From positions 1 through 39,394 of the forward strand of contig CAYZME010000006.1 in assembly GCA_964479435.1 (NCBI GenBank): 39,394 bases of DNA, read 5' to 3'. Below are positions 1-8,427 of this stretch, piece after piece. The notes under the pieces are model-generated. The model was not told the origin of the DNA and did no database searches. It worked only from the letters and a program-made list of their open reading frames with translations. The position numbers and the translations under genes are program-made. Numbering within the stretch: position 1 is the stretch's first letter; each line of letters starts with the position of its first letter. The stretch comes from JAAYKS01 sp964479435. GTDB taxonomy: Bacteria > Bacillota > Clostridia > Saccharofermentanales > UBA5734.

Positions 1-25
1 CCAGTTTTCCTTTTTCATACGTCAT
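1..25 (-). CDS. Start of an unidentified gene, cut by the window edge
   Basis: An ATG on the minus strand (23-25) opens a frame that runs off the window after eight codons (MTYEKGKL). An AAGGAG ribosome-binding sequence lies at 37-42, 11 nt upstream. A second in-frame-looking ATG at 16-18 is in another frame and further from that site. The gene would follow the DUF362 gene by 27 nt on the same strand, so it is probably the third gene of the mmsA-DUF362 unit. Nothing can be said of its function. Confidence 0.4.
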
Positions 26-52
26 GGTTTGGTGTACTCCTTGGTATCCGGC

Positions 53-1318
53 CTATGCCTCCGGCGAAATCGAAGTGATATAAGGAACCAGCCCGATCAC
101 CGGTTTGTTTGACCAGATCGGTGTACAGGGTCTGTGCTCCTCCGAGCTGCCGAAGTATTTGGCGTCGGGGTAGAAATCGAGCATTTTCTTGGCGCAATCG
201 CCATACACGATGATGTCGCCTTCGGCGTCCGTGATGTACGGCTCAAATTGCAATCCGGTGAAAATAGTGAGCGGTTCCTTGCGCCGTGCCAGCACGCCGT
301 TGACTTTGAGCGCGTCGAGCGCCATGCGCACCAGCACACGGCAACCGGGTTCACAAGCGGAGCCCACGATGACGTTGACGCCTTCAAAGACGCCGGTCAG
401 CGCGGTGTCGGCTTTGTTGAAGCGGCGCTTGACCTGATCGATCGGCTCGCCGACAATTTCGATTTCCTCGAGCTTGTTGGTGCCCAGGCCGTAACGGGCC
501 GCGCAGACGGTGGCTGGGTTGGTGCCCGGCTGATCCCAGTCCATGATCGCTTCACACACCGTGTCCAGCGCGACCGGGTCTTTGCCGCCGTACATGACGT
601 TGAAATCTTTGATCAGATCGTCCGGATACGGGCTGAAGGGGCCATTGCCCTGACAGGCGTACAAACAGTCGACCAGGAACCAGGTCGCTTTGTTGGCGAT
701 GTTGAGGTTGGTGATCTTCTGGTAAATGTCGTCGCGGTGGCATTCGGCCATCCAGTGATAATCGGGCAGGCAGCCAAACTGCAGTTTGAGCGCGTTGGTG
801 ATGCCGGTATGGATGTGCACTTTCATCTTGGGCAGTCCGATATAGACGTCGGCGTCCTTGATGATTTTGGCGACGGGGAATTCGCGGAAGCTGCTGTTGA
901 TGCCGCTGTCGAACATTTCCCACTCTTCGTTTTCCAACGGGCGCAATTCGACGCCGGTGCGGCGGGCGACATCTCCGATCCCGCAGCCTTCCATGGCCGC
1001 CAGGGTATCCGCGCCCTGCGCGCAGCGCTCGATGATTTTGATCGAGCCGGGGTTGTGCTCTTTGAGCAGTTCGATCACCGCTTCCAGCACGCGCGGATCG
1101 GTGGTAAAGCCGTTGGCCGCGGGTGAGGCGACCACCGTGTTGATTTTAATCACGACATGATCGCCGGCTTTGACAATGTTCTGCATGCCGCCCATGGATC
1201 CGTCGGCGACGGAGCGCACCATGCGTTTGACTTCATCCAGTTGCTCCCGGCTGTATTCGCCGGGCGTGCCAATGTTCATCTGGGCCTTCGTAATCGCGAC
1301 TTTGGCCTTGTAACTCAT
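53..1318 (-). CDS. DUF362 domain protein (421 aa)
   Basis: A 421-residue protein of the DUF362 family, whose biochemical role is not established; several members carry Fe-S clusters. Family hallmarks seen are an N-terminal VVIKINTVV strand with a following TTDPRVLEAVIELL helix, the IGLPKMKVHIHTGITNALK segment near residue 170, and YGGKDPVALDTVCEAIM near residue 250. Two cysteines occur in SACEPGC and one in GDCAKK, but no full four-cysteine Fe-S motif is evident. The start ATG (1316-1318) has an AGGAGG site just upstream. It lies 56 nt downstream of the methylmalonate-semialdehyde dehydrogenase on the same strand and is probably co-transcribed with it. A second DUF362 gene (3154-4317) lies on the other side of that dehydrogenase, in the opposite direction. 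The two are clearly diverged from each other and are not a recent duplication. Confidence 0.9.
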   Translation of the reverse strand: MSYKAKVAITKAQMNIGTPGEYSREQLDEVKRMVRSVADGSMGGMQNIVKAGDHVVIKINTVVASPAANGFTTDPRVLEAVIELLKEHNPGSIKIIERCAQGADTLAAMEGCGIGDVARRTGVELRPLENEEWEMFDSGINSSFREFPVAKIIKDADVYIGLPKMKVHIHTGITNALKLQFGCLPDYHWMAECHRDDIYQKITNLNIANKATWFLVDCLYACQGNGPFSPYPDDLIKDFNVMYGGKDPVALDTVCEAIMDWDQPGTNPATVCAARYGLGTNKLEEIEIVGEPIDQVKRRFNKADTALTGVFEGVNVIVGSACEPGCRVLVRMALDALKVNGVLARRKEPLTIFTGLQFEPYITDAEGDIIVYGDCAKKMLDFYPDAKYFGSSEEHRPCTPIWSNKPVIGLVPYITSISPEA

Positions 1319-1374
1319 GCTTGCAATCCTCCTTTTATGGTGGGTCGATTCTTCCTTTTTATCATACTACTTCG

Positions 1375-2880
1375 TCAGCCAATGGTGCCGTCCCAGGTGT
1401 CGACGCGCTCTTTTTTGATCTCGTGCTCGTCGAACCAGCGGCTCGTGACCGTTTTGGTTTCGGTGTAGAAGCGGATGCCGTCTTTGCCGAGGCAGTGCAA
1501 ATCGCTGAAGAATGAATTCTTGTGGCCGGTGAACGGGAAAATCCCGACCGGTACCGGAATGCCAACGTTGATGCCGATCATGCCGGCCTCCGAATAGCGC
1601 GCGAACTGGCGCGAGTAGTAGCCGTTCTGGGTAAAGATCACCGCGCCGTTGCCGAACGCGCTGGCGTTCATCAGCGCCAGTCCCTCGTCGAAATCTTTGA
1701 CGCGCTTGACGCAAAGGACGGGTCCGAAGATCTCGATGTCGCCGACCGTCATGCCGGGCTCGACGTGGTCAAAGATCGTGGGGCCGATGTAGAAGCCGTT
1801 TTCATAACCGGCGACCGTCGCCCCGCGGCCGTCCAATACCAGTTTCGCGCCTTCCTCGACGCCTTTTTCAATCCATTTGTTGACCGCGTCAAAGCGGGCC
1901 TGGTTGACCAGCGGGCCCATGCCGGAGGTTTTGTCGTAAGCGGGGCCGATTTTAATCTCTTTGGCCAGTTTGGTGATCTGGGCGACCAGCTCGTCGGCGA
2001 TGCTTTCCTGCGCCACCACGACCGGCAGTGCCATACAGCGTTGGCCGGCGCAACCGAACGAAGCGTTGATGATGCCGGCGGCCGTGCGGTTGATCGGCGC
2101 GTCGTCGAGGACCAGCGCGTGGTTTTTCGCTTCGGTCAGCGCCTGCACGCGCTTGCCATGGGCGGCGCCCACTTCATAAATATGTTTGCCGACGCGGGTG
2201 GAGCCGACAAAGGTCACACCCTTGACCAGAGGATGCTTGAGCAGGACCTCCGACTGGGTGCTTCTGCTGGTCAGCACGTTGAGAACGCCCGCCGGTAGGC
2301 CGGCGTCCGCCCAGAGTTGCGCGATGCGCAAGCTGGTCATCGGCGTGCTGGACGAAGCTTTGAGGATCATCGCGTTGCCGGTGGCGATGCACAGCGGCGC
2401 CATCCATCCCATCGGGATCATCGCGGGGAAGTTGAACGGGCAGATGCCAGCGAACACGCCGACCGACTCGCGGTACAGCACGGTGTCATAGCCTTTTGAC
2501 GCGTCAAACAAGGACTCGCCCATCATCAGCGAAGGGATGCCGCAGGCGTGTTCCGCCACTTCCTTGACTTTCAGGACGTCGCCTTCGGCCTCCGTCCAGG
2601 CTTTTCCGTTTTCGCGCGCGACCATCATGGTGAGCTCGTCCATATGCTCGATCACCAGGTCACGGAATTTGTATAGAACCTGCACGCGGCGCATAGGCGG
2701 CACGTCCGACCATTTCAAAAACGCCTGGTGCGCGATCTCGATGACTTCCTCGATTTCCGACTCGAGCAAATTGGGTGCCTGGGCGATGATCTCCCCGGTG
2801 CTGGGATTGTAAACGTCCATATACTCGCCGCTTTTGCTCTCCAGCCATTCACCGCCTGCGAAATACTTGAGTTTTTCCAT
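1375..2880 (-). CDS. mmsA: CoA-acylating methylmalonate-semialdehyde dehydrogenase
   Basis: A 501-residue aldehyde dehydrogenase of the MMSDH (MmsA/IolA) branch. The family oxidises methylmalonate or malonate semialdehyde to propionyl- or acetyl-CoA with NAD+ and CoA, in valine, beta-alanine or myo-inositol breakdown. The catalytic cysteine is C282 within FGCAGQRCMA. The branch-specific ICPFNFPAMIPMGWM (from about 147) and the C-terminal PFTGHKNSFFSDLHCLGKDG are present, and the length is normal. The ATG at 2878-2880 is chosen over upstream in-frame codons because GGAGG sits 6 nt before it and homology begins at MEKLKYFAGGEW. It is followed by a DUF362 gene. A Gfo/Idh dehydrogenase and a sugar-isomerase-like gene lie nearby. 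That could point to inositol degradation (iolA), but no IolB, IolC or IolD homologue is in the window, so the substrate is open. Confidence 0.93.
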   Translation of the reverse strand: MEKLKYFAGGEWLESKSGEYMDVYNPSTGEIIAQAPNLLESEIEEVIEIAHQAFLKWSDVPPMRRVQVLYKFRDLVIEHMDELTMMVARENGKAWTEAEGDVLKVKEVAEHACGIPSLMMGESLFDASKGYDTVLYRESVGVFAGICPFNFPAMIPMGWMAPLCIATGNAMILKASSSTPMTSLRIAQLWADAGLPAGVLNVLTSRSTQSEVLLKHPLVKGVTFVGSTRVGKHIYEVGAAHGKRVQALTEAKNHALVLDDAPINRTAAGIINASFGCAGQRCMALPVVVAQESIADELVAQITKLAKEIKIGPAYDKTSGMGPLVNQARFDAVNKWIEKGVEEGAKLVLDGRGATVAGYENGFYIGPTIFDHVEPGMTVGDIEIFGPVLCVKRVKDFDEGLALMNASAFGNGAVIFTQNGYYSRQFARYSEAGMIGINVGIPVPVGIFPFTGHKNSFFSDLHCLGKDGIRFYTETKTVTSRWFDEHEIKKERVDTWDGTIG

Positions 2881-2962
2881 GTGTATCCTCCGCTGATTGA
2901 TCATATTGGCCGTGGTATCCATCGATGTCCGCCGCTCCGGCCGCGGCACGGCAGACAAAGCC

Positions 2963-2968
2963 ATTATA
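2963..2968 (-). promoter_or_regulatory. Putative -10 element for mmsA
   Basis: A perfect TATAAT on the minus strand, followed by GGC, lies about 80 nt upstream of the mmsA start. No convincing -35 hexamer is found 16-18 bp upstream. The divergent spacer 2881-3153 holds nothing else coding, apart from an 8-bp palindrome TTGTACAA at 3040-3047. Confidence 0.4.
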
Positions 2969-3091
2969 CTACAATGGGGGGCAAACGTTGCGGTCGCTTG
3001 CACCGTTTCGTGTTAAATACCCGCCGCTTTTCTGCTATTTTGTACAACCGTTACAGGCAATAAAATAACCGCCGCCCACGGGGTCCCCCGT

Positions 3092-3121
3092 TTGCGCCCA
3101 CTCCGTCAGGGGTGTTATGCT
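3092..3121 (+). promoter_or_regulatory. Putative promoter of the rightward DUF362 gene
   Basis: TTGCGC at 3092-3097 and TATGCT at 3116-3121 are separated by 18 bp and end 32 nt before the DUF362 start codon. Both boxes match the sigma-70-type consensus only partly. Confidence 0.35.
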
Positions 3122-3153
3122 GAGCAAAATCACATACCGCGCGGAGGTTTTGT

Positions 3154-4317
3154 ATGCCTGTCAAAAACCAGTCGATTGTGTCCATCGAAGCCTGTGCGGA
3201 GCACGGAAATCCGGCCGCGGTCCGCGCGGCGCTGGTCCGGTTACTGGCCCGGATCGGCGGCATCGAGTCGGTCGTCTCGCCGGGCGACCGCGTCTTGCTC
3301 AAACCCAACCTGGTCGTCGATCTCCCCTACACCACCGGCGTCACCACCAATCCCCACGTGGTCATGGCCATGGCGGAGATCTGTCGCGGCGCGGGCGCCA
3401 GGGAAGTCATCATCGCCGAGGGCAGCGCCGTCGGCGCCGACACCGGCGCGGTCTTGCGCAATTTGGGTTATGACGAACGGGCGGCGCGGTACGGGTGCCG
3501 GGTCGTCAATTTTCATCAGGACACCTACGAGTATGTCGTCAATCCCTTGGGCAAAAACATCAAGCGCATCCGCATGCCGCGCGCCTGGATGGAAGCCGAT
3601 GTCGTCGTCAACCTCCCCTGCATGAAAACGCACGACGCGCTCGGCGCGACGCTGGGACTCAAGAACATGAAAGGTGTCATCCACCCGCAGGATAAAAAGC
3701 GCTTTCACAAGTGGGGCCTGGAGCAGTGCATTGTCGATCTCGCGCAGATGACCCTGCCCGAGCTGACCGTGATGGACGCCACGATCGGACTGGAAGGAGA
3801 CGGCCCGGTGGTCGGCGACCCGGTCGGTCTGGGGCTGTTGCTGGCCTCCAAAGAAACCGTCGCGCTGGACCGCGTATGTCTGGAGATCATGGGGTTTGAC
3901 CGCGATGAGGTGGGCTATGTCCGCCTGGCCGCCGAGGCCGGGCTGGGGTGTGACGATCCGGCGGAAATTGTCGTCGCCGGCGCCGCGGTCGCGGACGTCC
4001 GTCGCCCGTTCCGCCGGATGACGCTGGACCATGCCCAACTGTCGGATTTGAACATCCGCATCCTGCCCTGCGACGCGTGCAGCGGGTGCCAGAATGTCAT
4101 CACCGCGTACTTGAACAGCCGGCAGGCCGCCGGCACCTTGGACGCGTTGCGCGATACCACTTTCATCTACGGACAAAACCCCCGTCTTCCCGCCGGCGCG
4201 ACCGGCAGGATCGTGCGTTTTGGCAGCTGCACGCGCATGATGTCGGACGAGGGGACCTATATCCCCGGGTGCCCGCCGCACCCGGCGCTGGTCAACGACG
4301 CGCTCCAGTCCCTCTGA
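3154..4317 (+). CDS. DUF362 domain protein (387 aa)
   Basis: A 387-residue DUF362 protein, function unknown. The conserved core is plain: LLKPNLVVD near residue 50, a glycine-rich VIIAEGSAVGADT stretch near 90, NLPCMKTHDALGATLGLKNMKGVIHP near 155, and ASKETVALDRVCLEIMGF near 235. Near residue 305 the motif PCDACSGC holds three closely spaced cysteines, which could bind a metal or Fe-S cluster. The ATG at 3154 has GCGGAGG 7 nt upstream. It is followed after 55 nt by a Gfo/Idh/MocA dehydrogenase on the same strand and is probably co-transcribed with it. It is a much closer match to the common DUF362 pattern than the paralogue at 53-1318. Confidence 0.9.
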   Translation: MPVKNQSIVSIEACAEHGNPAAVRAALVRLLARIGGIESVVSPGDRVLLKPNLVVDLPYTTGVTTNPHVVMAMAEICRGAGAREVIIAEGSAVGADTGAVLRNLGYDERAARYGCRVVNFHQDTYEYVVNPLGKNIKRIRMPRAWMEADVVVNLPCMKTHDALGATLGLKNMKGVIHPQDKKRFHKWGLEQCIVDLAQMTLPELTVMDATIGLEGDGPVVGDPVGLGLLLASKETVALDRVCLEIMGFDRDEVGYVRLAAEAGLGCDDPAEIVVAGAAVADVRRPFRRMTLDHAQLSDLNIRILPCDACSGCQNVITAYLNSRQAAGTLDALRDTTFIYGQNPRLPAGATGRIVRFGSCTRMMSDEGTYIPGCPPHPALVNDALQSL

Positions 4318-4372
4318 TCACCATTTGGAAAGCCCCGTTCGTGATCCCATATCAAACCGGAGGAAAAACATC

Positions 4373-5458
4373 ATGGCCAGGAAATTGCGGATCGGTATCA
4401 TCGGCTGTGGCGGCATCGCCAATCAGAAACATCTGCCCGCTCTCGCCCGTCTCCGCGACCGGGTGACTCTGGTCGCCTTTTGCGATCTGATCGCGGCGCG
4501 CGCCCGCGCCGCGGCGGACGCGTATGGGGAAGCCGGCGCCGCTGTCTGTACCGATTACCGGGATGTGCTGGCGGATCCCGCGATCGACGTTGTCCACGTC
4601 CTCACCCCCAACCGTTCGCACAGCGAGATCACGGTCGCCGCTTTATCGGCGGGCAAACATGTCATGTGCGAAAAGCCGATGGCCAAGACCGCGGCGGACG
4701 CGCGGGCGATGGTCGAGGCGGCGGAGCGCACCGGCAAAAAGCTGTGCGTCGGCTACCAGAACCGCTATCGCGAGGATGCGTTGCTGTTGAAAAAAGCCGT
4801 CGAACGCGGCGAGTTGGGTGAGATCTATTATGCCAAAGCGCATGCCGTGCGCCGGCGCGCGGTTCCGACCTGGGGTGTGTTTCTCAACGCCGATGAGCAA
4901 GGCGGCGGGCCGTTGATCGACATCGGCACCCACGCGCTGGATCTGACGTTGTGGACCATGGACAACTACGAGCCCCGGATGGTCGTAGGCACCACGTTCC
5001 GCAAACTCGCGGACCAGACGGAAACCGGCAACGCGTGGGGCGATTGGGATCCGGCCGCCTTTACGGTCGAGGACGCCGCGTTTGGTTATATCACGATGAA
5101 AAACGGCGCGCTGATCCTGCTGGAATCCAGCTGGGCGCTCAACACGCTGGATGTCAAAGAGGCCAAAACCACCCTGTGCGGCACGCTGGGCGGCGCCGAT
5201 ATGGAGCAGGGGCTGCGGATCAACAAAGCGTGGATGGGCGCTCTGACCACCCTCCAACCCGCGCAGGGAGAGGGCGTCGATTTTTACGACGCCAGCGGCG
5301 CCCTGACACCCGCCGACCTCGAGGCGGAAAAGTGGATTGACGCCATCCAAAACGATACCGACGTGTTTGTTTCTCCGCGCCAGGCGCTGGTCGTGACGGA
5401 AATCCTCGAAGCGATCTACACATCCGCGCGCAGCGGCGCGCCCGTCTACTTCCCGTAA
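4373..5458 (+). CDS. Gfo/Idh/MocA family NAD(P)-dependent oxidoreductase
   Basis: A 361-residue dehydrogenase of the Gfo/Idh/MocA family. These enzymes oxidise or reduce a sugar, inositol or related polyol using NAD(P)H. The N-terminal Rossmann fold opens with GIIGCGGIANQKHL. EKPMAKTAADAR (near residue 100) carries the conserved lysine, and GGGPLIDIGTHALDLTLWTM (near 180) carries the active-site Asp and His. The ATG at 4373 is preferred over an upstream in-frame codon because CGGAGG lies 10 nt before it and the Rossmann fold starts there. It sits behind the DUF362 gene and faces the sugar-isomerase-like gene. Members cannot be assigned a substrate from sequence alone; inositol or a rare sugar is the likeliest class. 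Confidence 0.93.
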   Translation: MARKLRIGIIGCGGIANQKHLPALARLRDRVTLVAFCDLIAARARAAADAYGEAGAAVCTDYRDVLADPAIDVVHVLTPNRSHSEITVAALSAGKHVMCEKPMAKTAADARAMVEAAERTGKKLCVGYQNRYREDALLLKKAVERGELGEIYYAKAHAVRRRAVPTWGVFLNADEQGGGPLIDIGTHALDLTLWTMDNYEPRMVVGTTFRKLADQTETGNAWGDWDPAAFTVEDAAFGYITMKNGALILLESSWALNTLDVKEAKTTLCGTLGGADMEQGLRINKAWMGALTTLQPAQGEGVDFYDASGALTPADLEAEKWIDAIQNDTDVFVSPRQALVVTEILEAIYTSARSGAPVYFP

Positions 5459-5459
5459 G

Positions 5460-5476
5460 GAGCGCTACGGGCGCTC
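5460..5476. terminator. Small hairpin between convergent genes
   Basis: GAGCGC (5460-5465) and GCGCTC (5471-5476) can form a 6-bp stem with a 5-nt loop between the convergent Gfo/Idh and isomerase genes, overlapping the isomerase stop codon. There is no T-run on either side, so termination is uncertain. Confidence 0.3.
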
Positions 5477-6245
5477 AAAGCAACGGCAGCATCCGCGTGG
5501 CGGCGACGGCCGCCATGGCCATGGAGTCCCCTCTGGCGCTGTGTTCGACCACCAGGTCACGCACCTTGCGCTTGCGGCAGGCCGCGAGAATGCCCGGCCA
5601 ATCGAGATTGCCGGTGCCGGCGGGGATGGTGACGCTGCGGTTGGCGAAATCGGGAGCCGCGGCGACATCGCGCAGATGGACGACGCCGACGTCGGTCGGC
5701 AGCGTTTCGATGAAACGGGCCGGGTCGAGCCCGGCAATTTGCACCCAGCCGACATCCACCTCGATGGCGAACAGACCGCCTTTGGCCAGATCCAACAGCC
5801 GGGCCATCATAGTCGTCCCGTCGTCGAGGCGCGCGAATTCGGCGACGTGGTTGTGATACTGCAGCTGAAGCCCGTCCGCGTTCACCTTGCGCGCGTAATA
5901 AGCCACTTTGTCGATGAAGCGGGGAATGTCGGTCTCGCGGCGGGGCCGCGACGGAATCACCAGTTGGACACAGCCCATTTGGCGAAAGCGGTGGATGACC
6001 TGGTCGTATTCATCGTCGAGCGCCGTCATTTCGGCGTGCATGGCACAGACGGCAATCCCGTGCTCCGCGAGAATGCGCCGCATCTCGGCCGGCGGCGGCG
6101 TGAAATCCTCCGGCCGCAGCTCCATCGAGCGATAACCCATCGCGGACACGCGCGCCGCGACGCGGGCGGTTTCCGCCGCATCCGCCGCTGACAGGACGTC
6201 GCGTATGGCATAGGACTGCAATCCCAAAACGGTTTCTTGATTCAT
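5475..6245 (-). CDS. Sugar phosphate isomerase/epimerase-like TIM-barrel protein
   Basis: A 256-residue protein of the xylose-isomerase-like TIM-barrel superfamily (AP endonuclease family 2 fold: sugar phosphate isomerases, epimerases, IolE/IolI-like enzymes). Supporting segments are GLQSYAIRDVL at the N-terminus, MGYRSMELRPEDFT near 40, LQYHNHVAEFARL near 145, IEVDVGWVQIAG near 180 and VGVVHLRDV near 210. The acidic and histidine residues expected as metal ligands (E, H, D, H) fall in these strands. The ATG at 6243-6245 has AAAGGAG 8 nt upstream. The longer open frame upstream is Arg-rich and out of phase with the GH127 gene, so it is not coding. It follows the GH127 gene by 29 nt, suggesting a two-gene operon. 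Its substrate is unknown. Confidence 0.88.
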   Translation of the reverse strand: MNQETVLGLQSYAIRDVLSAADAAETARVAARVSAMGYRSMELRPEDFTPPPAEMRRILAEHGIAVCAMHAEMTALDDEYDQVIHRFRQMGCVQLVIPSRPRRETDIPRFIDKVAYYARKVNADGLQLQYHNHVAEFARLDDGTTMMARLLDLAKGGLFAIEVDVGWVQIAGLDPARFIETLPTDVGVVHLRDVAAAPDFANRSVTIPAGTGNLDWPGILAACRKRKVRDLVVEHSARGDSMAMAAVAATRMLPLL

Positions 6246-6258
6246 ATTTATAACTCCT

Positions 6259-6290
6259 TTACTCTCCGCGCCGCTTACTCTCCGTGACGC
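6259..6290. repeat. 16-bp tandem duplication spanning the GH127 stop codon
   Basis: Two adjacent 16-bp copies (6259-6274 and 6275-6290) differ at only two positions, beginning TTACTCTCCG. The second copy contains the GH127 stop codon and its last codons, and the first lies in the gap before the isomerase. The duplication has moved the isomerase gene away from GH127 by one unit. Confidence 0.6.
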
Positions 6291-8272
6291 GCGGGCAGCG
6301 CCGGTTCGCACTCGTGGATCCAAACCCGCATTTCGCCCGGCGCGCGGTTGGCCCAGGCGTAATAAGGGACAAAAGTCAGGGGCACCGGCTCGCGCGCGGG
6401 GCGTCCGGTGTTGCGGTACAAAACGCCGGCGTCGTCGTCGACGCGGCGATACCCTGTCGCGCGCACCACCACCACGCCTTCGAGCCAGTCGGCTTCGTAC
6501 GTCGCCCGCAGCTCCGCAGTGGGCGGCAGCGACACATTCCACAGGCGGGGGCCGTTGTCCACTTGCTCCAAGCAGTATACGAGCGGCCCGCGTTGCAGGC
6601 ACACCAACCCCGCGTCATGCGGGACTTGTGGTCCCGCATAGACGCGCTCGACCGGCATCTCCAGTTCCAATACCACCGTCTGCCCGCACCAGTCGGCCTG
6701 GATGACGGCATATCCGTCGCGCTCCGTGTAGGCGGCCGCGGCGCCGTCGACGGTCAGCCGGTACGACTGACACCACCCGGGAACGCGCAGTGACAGCGGG
6801 TATGTGCCGCCGTCGACGGTCAGTTCGATGTGCCCGTCCACCGGATAGCCGGTCCGCGTATTGATGCGCGCGCGGCGCCCGTCGCCCAGGTCGAGCCGGG
6901 CGTCGCTGTCGATATATAGCTGTGTATAGACGGCGCCGTCGGCGACCGTGTACTGGTATGAGCCCAGCGACATGACGAGGCGCGCCAGGTTGGGCGGGCA
7001 ACACGCGCAGCCGAACCAGGCCGGGCGCGTCGGCAGGACGTGCCACAGGTCGCTGGCCTTTTCGCTGCCTTCGGGCCAAACGGCGAGCGGGTTGACATAA
7101 AAGAAGCGGGTGCCGTCCAGCGACATGCCGGCGATGGCCGTGTTATACAGCGCGCGCTCCAAGGCGTCGGCTACCGCGGCGGCCGGGCGGACCCGCAGCA
7201 TGCGCTGGGCCGCGAACGCCAGCGCGATCGAAGCGCAGGTTTCGGCGTATACGGTGTCATTGGGCAGGTCGTAGTCAAAGGTGAACGACTCGCCGTGATG
7301 TTGGGAACCGACGCCGCCGGTCACGTACATCCGGCGGTCGATGGCGTTGGCAAACAACCGCTCGCAGGCCGCCATCAGGGAGGCGTCCGCGGTTTCGGCG
7401 GCCACGTCGATCGCGCCGGCCAGCAGGTAGAGCGCGCGGACCGCGTGCCCTTCGACCCCTTCCTGCTCGCGCAGTGGCTTATGGGCCTGGAAATACTGCA
7501 ACGGGTCGCGAAAGGCCGCGGTGTGCCCGCTGGGGCGCTCGGGCCTGACCTCGCCCCGCTCAGCCGCCTCCTGATCAAAAAAGGACGGCCGGGTGCCGCG
7601 CTCGTTGACAAAATAGGCCGCCAGTTCCAGCAGGAGGGGGTCGCGCAAAACGCCATACATGCGCACCAGTGCCAGCTCGATTTCGGGATGCCCGGGGAAC
7701 CCGTGCTTTTGTTCCGGGCCGGGCCCAAAGAGCGAAGCGATGAGGCGCGCGTTGCGGTGCATGGCGTCCAGCAGCCGGCGGTAGCCGGTACATTCGTACA
7801 AGGCGACCGCGGCTTCCATCATATGCCCGGCGCAATACATTTCATGCCAGTCGCGGACGTTGGTCCATTTGCGCTCGGGCGCGTTCAGCGTGAAGTGGGT
7901 TTGCAGGTAGCCGTCGGGCTCCATCGCCGCCACGGCCAGATCCGCGGCCTCCAGCACCGTTTTTTCGAACGCGGGGTCGGGGAAGGCGGCCAGGCGGTAG
8001 GCCGCGGCCTCCAGCCACTTCGCCAGGTCGCTGTCCTGAAAAACCATGCCGCGAAAGGGCTGGGCGCGCACGCCGGTGCGGTTGTATTCCGCCGCCGCGC
8101 GCAGGTTGGCGATGCAGTAGGATGGCTCGGCGCCCGGCACCCGGTCGTTCAATGCCTCCCATTGATAGGGGATGACCCGATCCCGCACGCGTTGCGTAAA
8201 ATCACCCCAAAACCCGCCCCGCACGTGGACATCGCCGCGGCCGGGCAACTGACCTTTGTAGCCTTTTTCCAT
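6275..8272 (-). CDS. Glycoside hydrolase family 127 (beta-L-arabinofuranosidase-like)
   Basis: A 665-residue GH127 (formerly DUF1680) enzyme. Characterised members remove beta-L-arabinofuranose from plant arabino-oligosaccharides with an unusual Zn-bound cysteine nucleophile. The whole catalytic set is visible with the family's spacing: E328 in HHGESF (acid/base), E344 and C346 in YAETC, and the C424-C425 pair in CACCPPN. The N-terminal (alpha/alpha)6 barrel is followed by beta-sandwich segments from about residue 440. No signal peptide is present, so it acts in the cytoplasm on imported oligosaccharides. GAGGT lies 5 nt before the ATG at 8270-8272. It is followed by the isomerase-like gene. 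GH127 members vary in specificity, so L-arabinose release is inferred. Confidence 0.95.
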   Translation of the reverse strand: MEKGYKGQLPGRGDVHVRGGFWGDFTQRVRDRVIPYQWEALNDRVPGAEPSYCIANLRAAAEYNRTGVRAQPFRGMVFQDSDLAKWLEAAAYRLAAFPDPAFEKTVLEAADLAVAAMEPDGYLQTHFTLNAPERKWTNVRDWHEMYCAGHMMEAAVALYECTGYRRLLDAMHRNARLIASLFGPGPEQKHGFPGHPEIELALVRMYGVLRDPLLLELAAYFVNERGTRPSFFDQEAAERGEVRPERPSGHTAAFRDPLQYFQAHKPLREQEGVEGHAVRALYLLAGAIDVAAETADASLMAACERLFANAIDRRMYVTGGVGSQHHGESFTFDYDLPNDTVYAETCASIALAFAAQRMLRVRPAAAVADALERALYNTAIAGMSLDGTRFFYVNPLAVWPEGSEKASDLWHVLPTRPAWFGCACCPPNLARLVMSLGSYQYTVADGAVYTQLYIDSDARLDLGDGRRARINTRTGYPVDGHIELTVDGGTYPLSLRVPGWCQSYRLTVDGAAAAYTERDGYAVIQADWCGQTVVLELEMPVERVYAGPQVPHDAGLVCLQRGPLVYCLEQVDNGPRLWNVSLPPTAELRATYEADWLEGVVVVRATGYRRVDDDAGVLYRNTGRPAREPVPLTFVPYYAWANRAPGEMRVWIHECEPALPARHGE

Positions 8273-8380
8273 TGGATACCTCTTTACAGCCTATGATTGA
8301 CCTGCCCGCGTTGTCACCCGCGCCGGTCCTATTCATTGTACCTGATGTGTACCGGGACAGATGACCGCGGCTGCCCACTT

Positions 8381-8422
8381 GCGGTAGTCCGCTAGCGGTA
8401 GTCCGCTGGCGGTAGTCCGTGG
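8381..8422. repeat. Three tandem 14-bp repeats
   Basis: Three contiguous 14-bp copies (8381-8394, 8395-8408, 8409-8422) share GCGGTAGTCCG and differ only in the last three bases. They fill the 155-bp gap between the lipoprotein gene end (8428) and the GH127 start (8272). No promoter for GH127 could be recognised with confidence in this gap. Confidence 0.75.
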
Positions 8423-8427
8423 CCAAC

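Noticed and set aside
1375..6245. A complete myo-inositol catabolic (iol) cluster
   Set aside because: Only the MMSDH, a Gfo/Idh enzyme and an isomerase-like barrel are present, in three separate transcription directions; IolB, IolC, IolD and a transporter are missing.
7040..8296. Long plus-strand open frame opposite the GH127 gene (about 418 codons)
   Set aside because: It is the antisense shadow of a high-GC gene: Gly/Arg/His-rich, no family motif, no ribosome binding site, while the minus strand has the full GH127 catalytic set.
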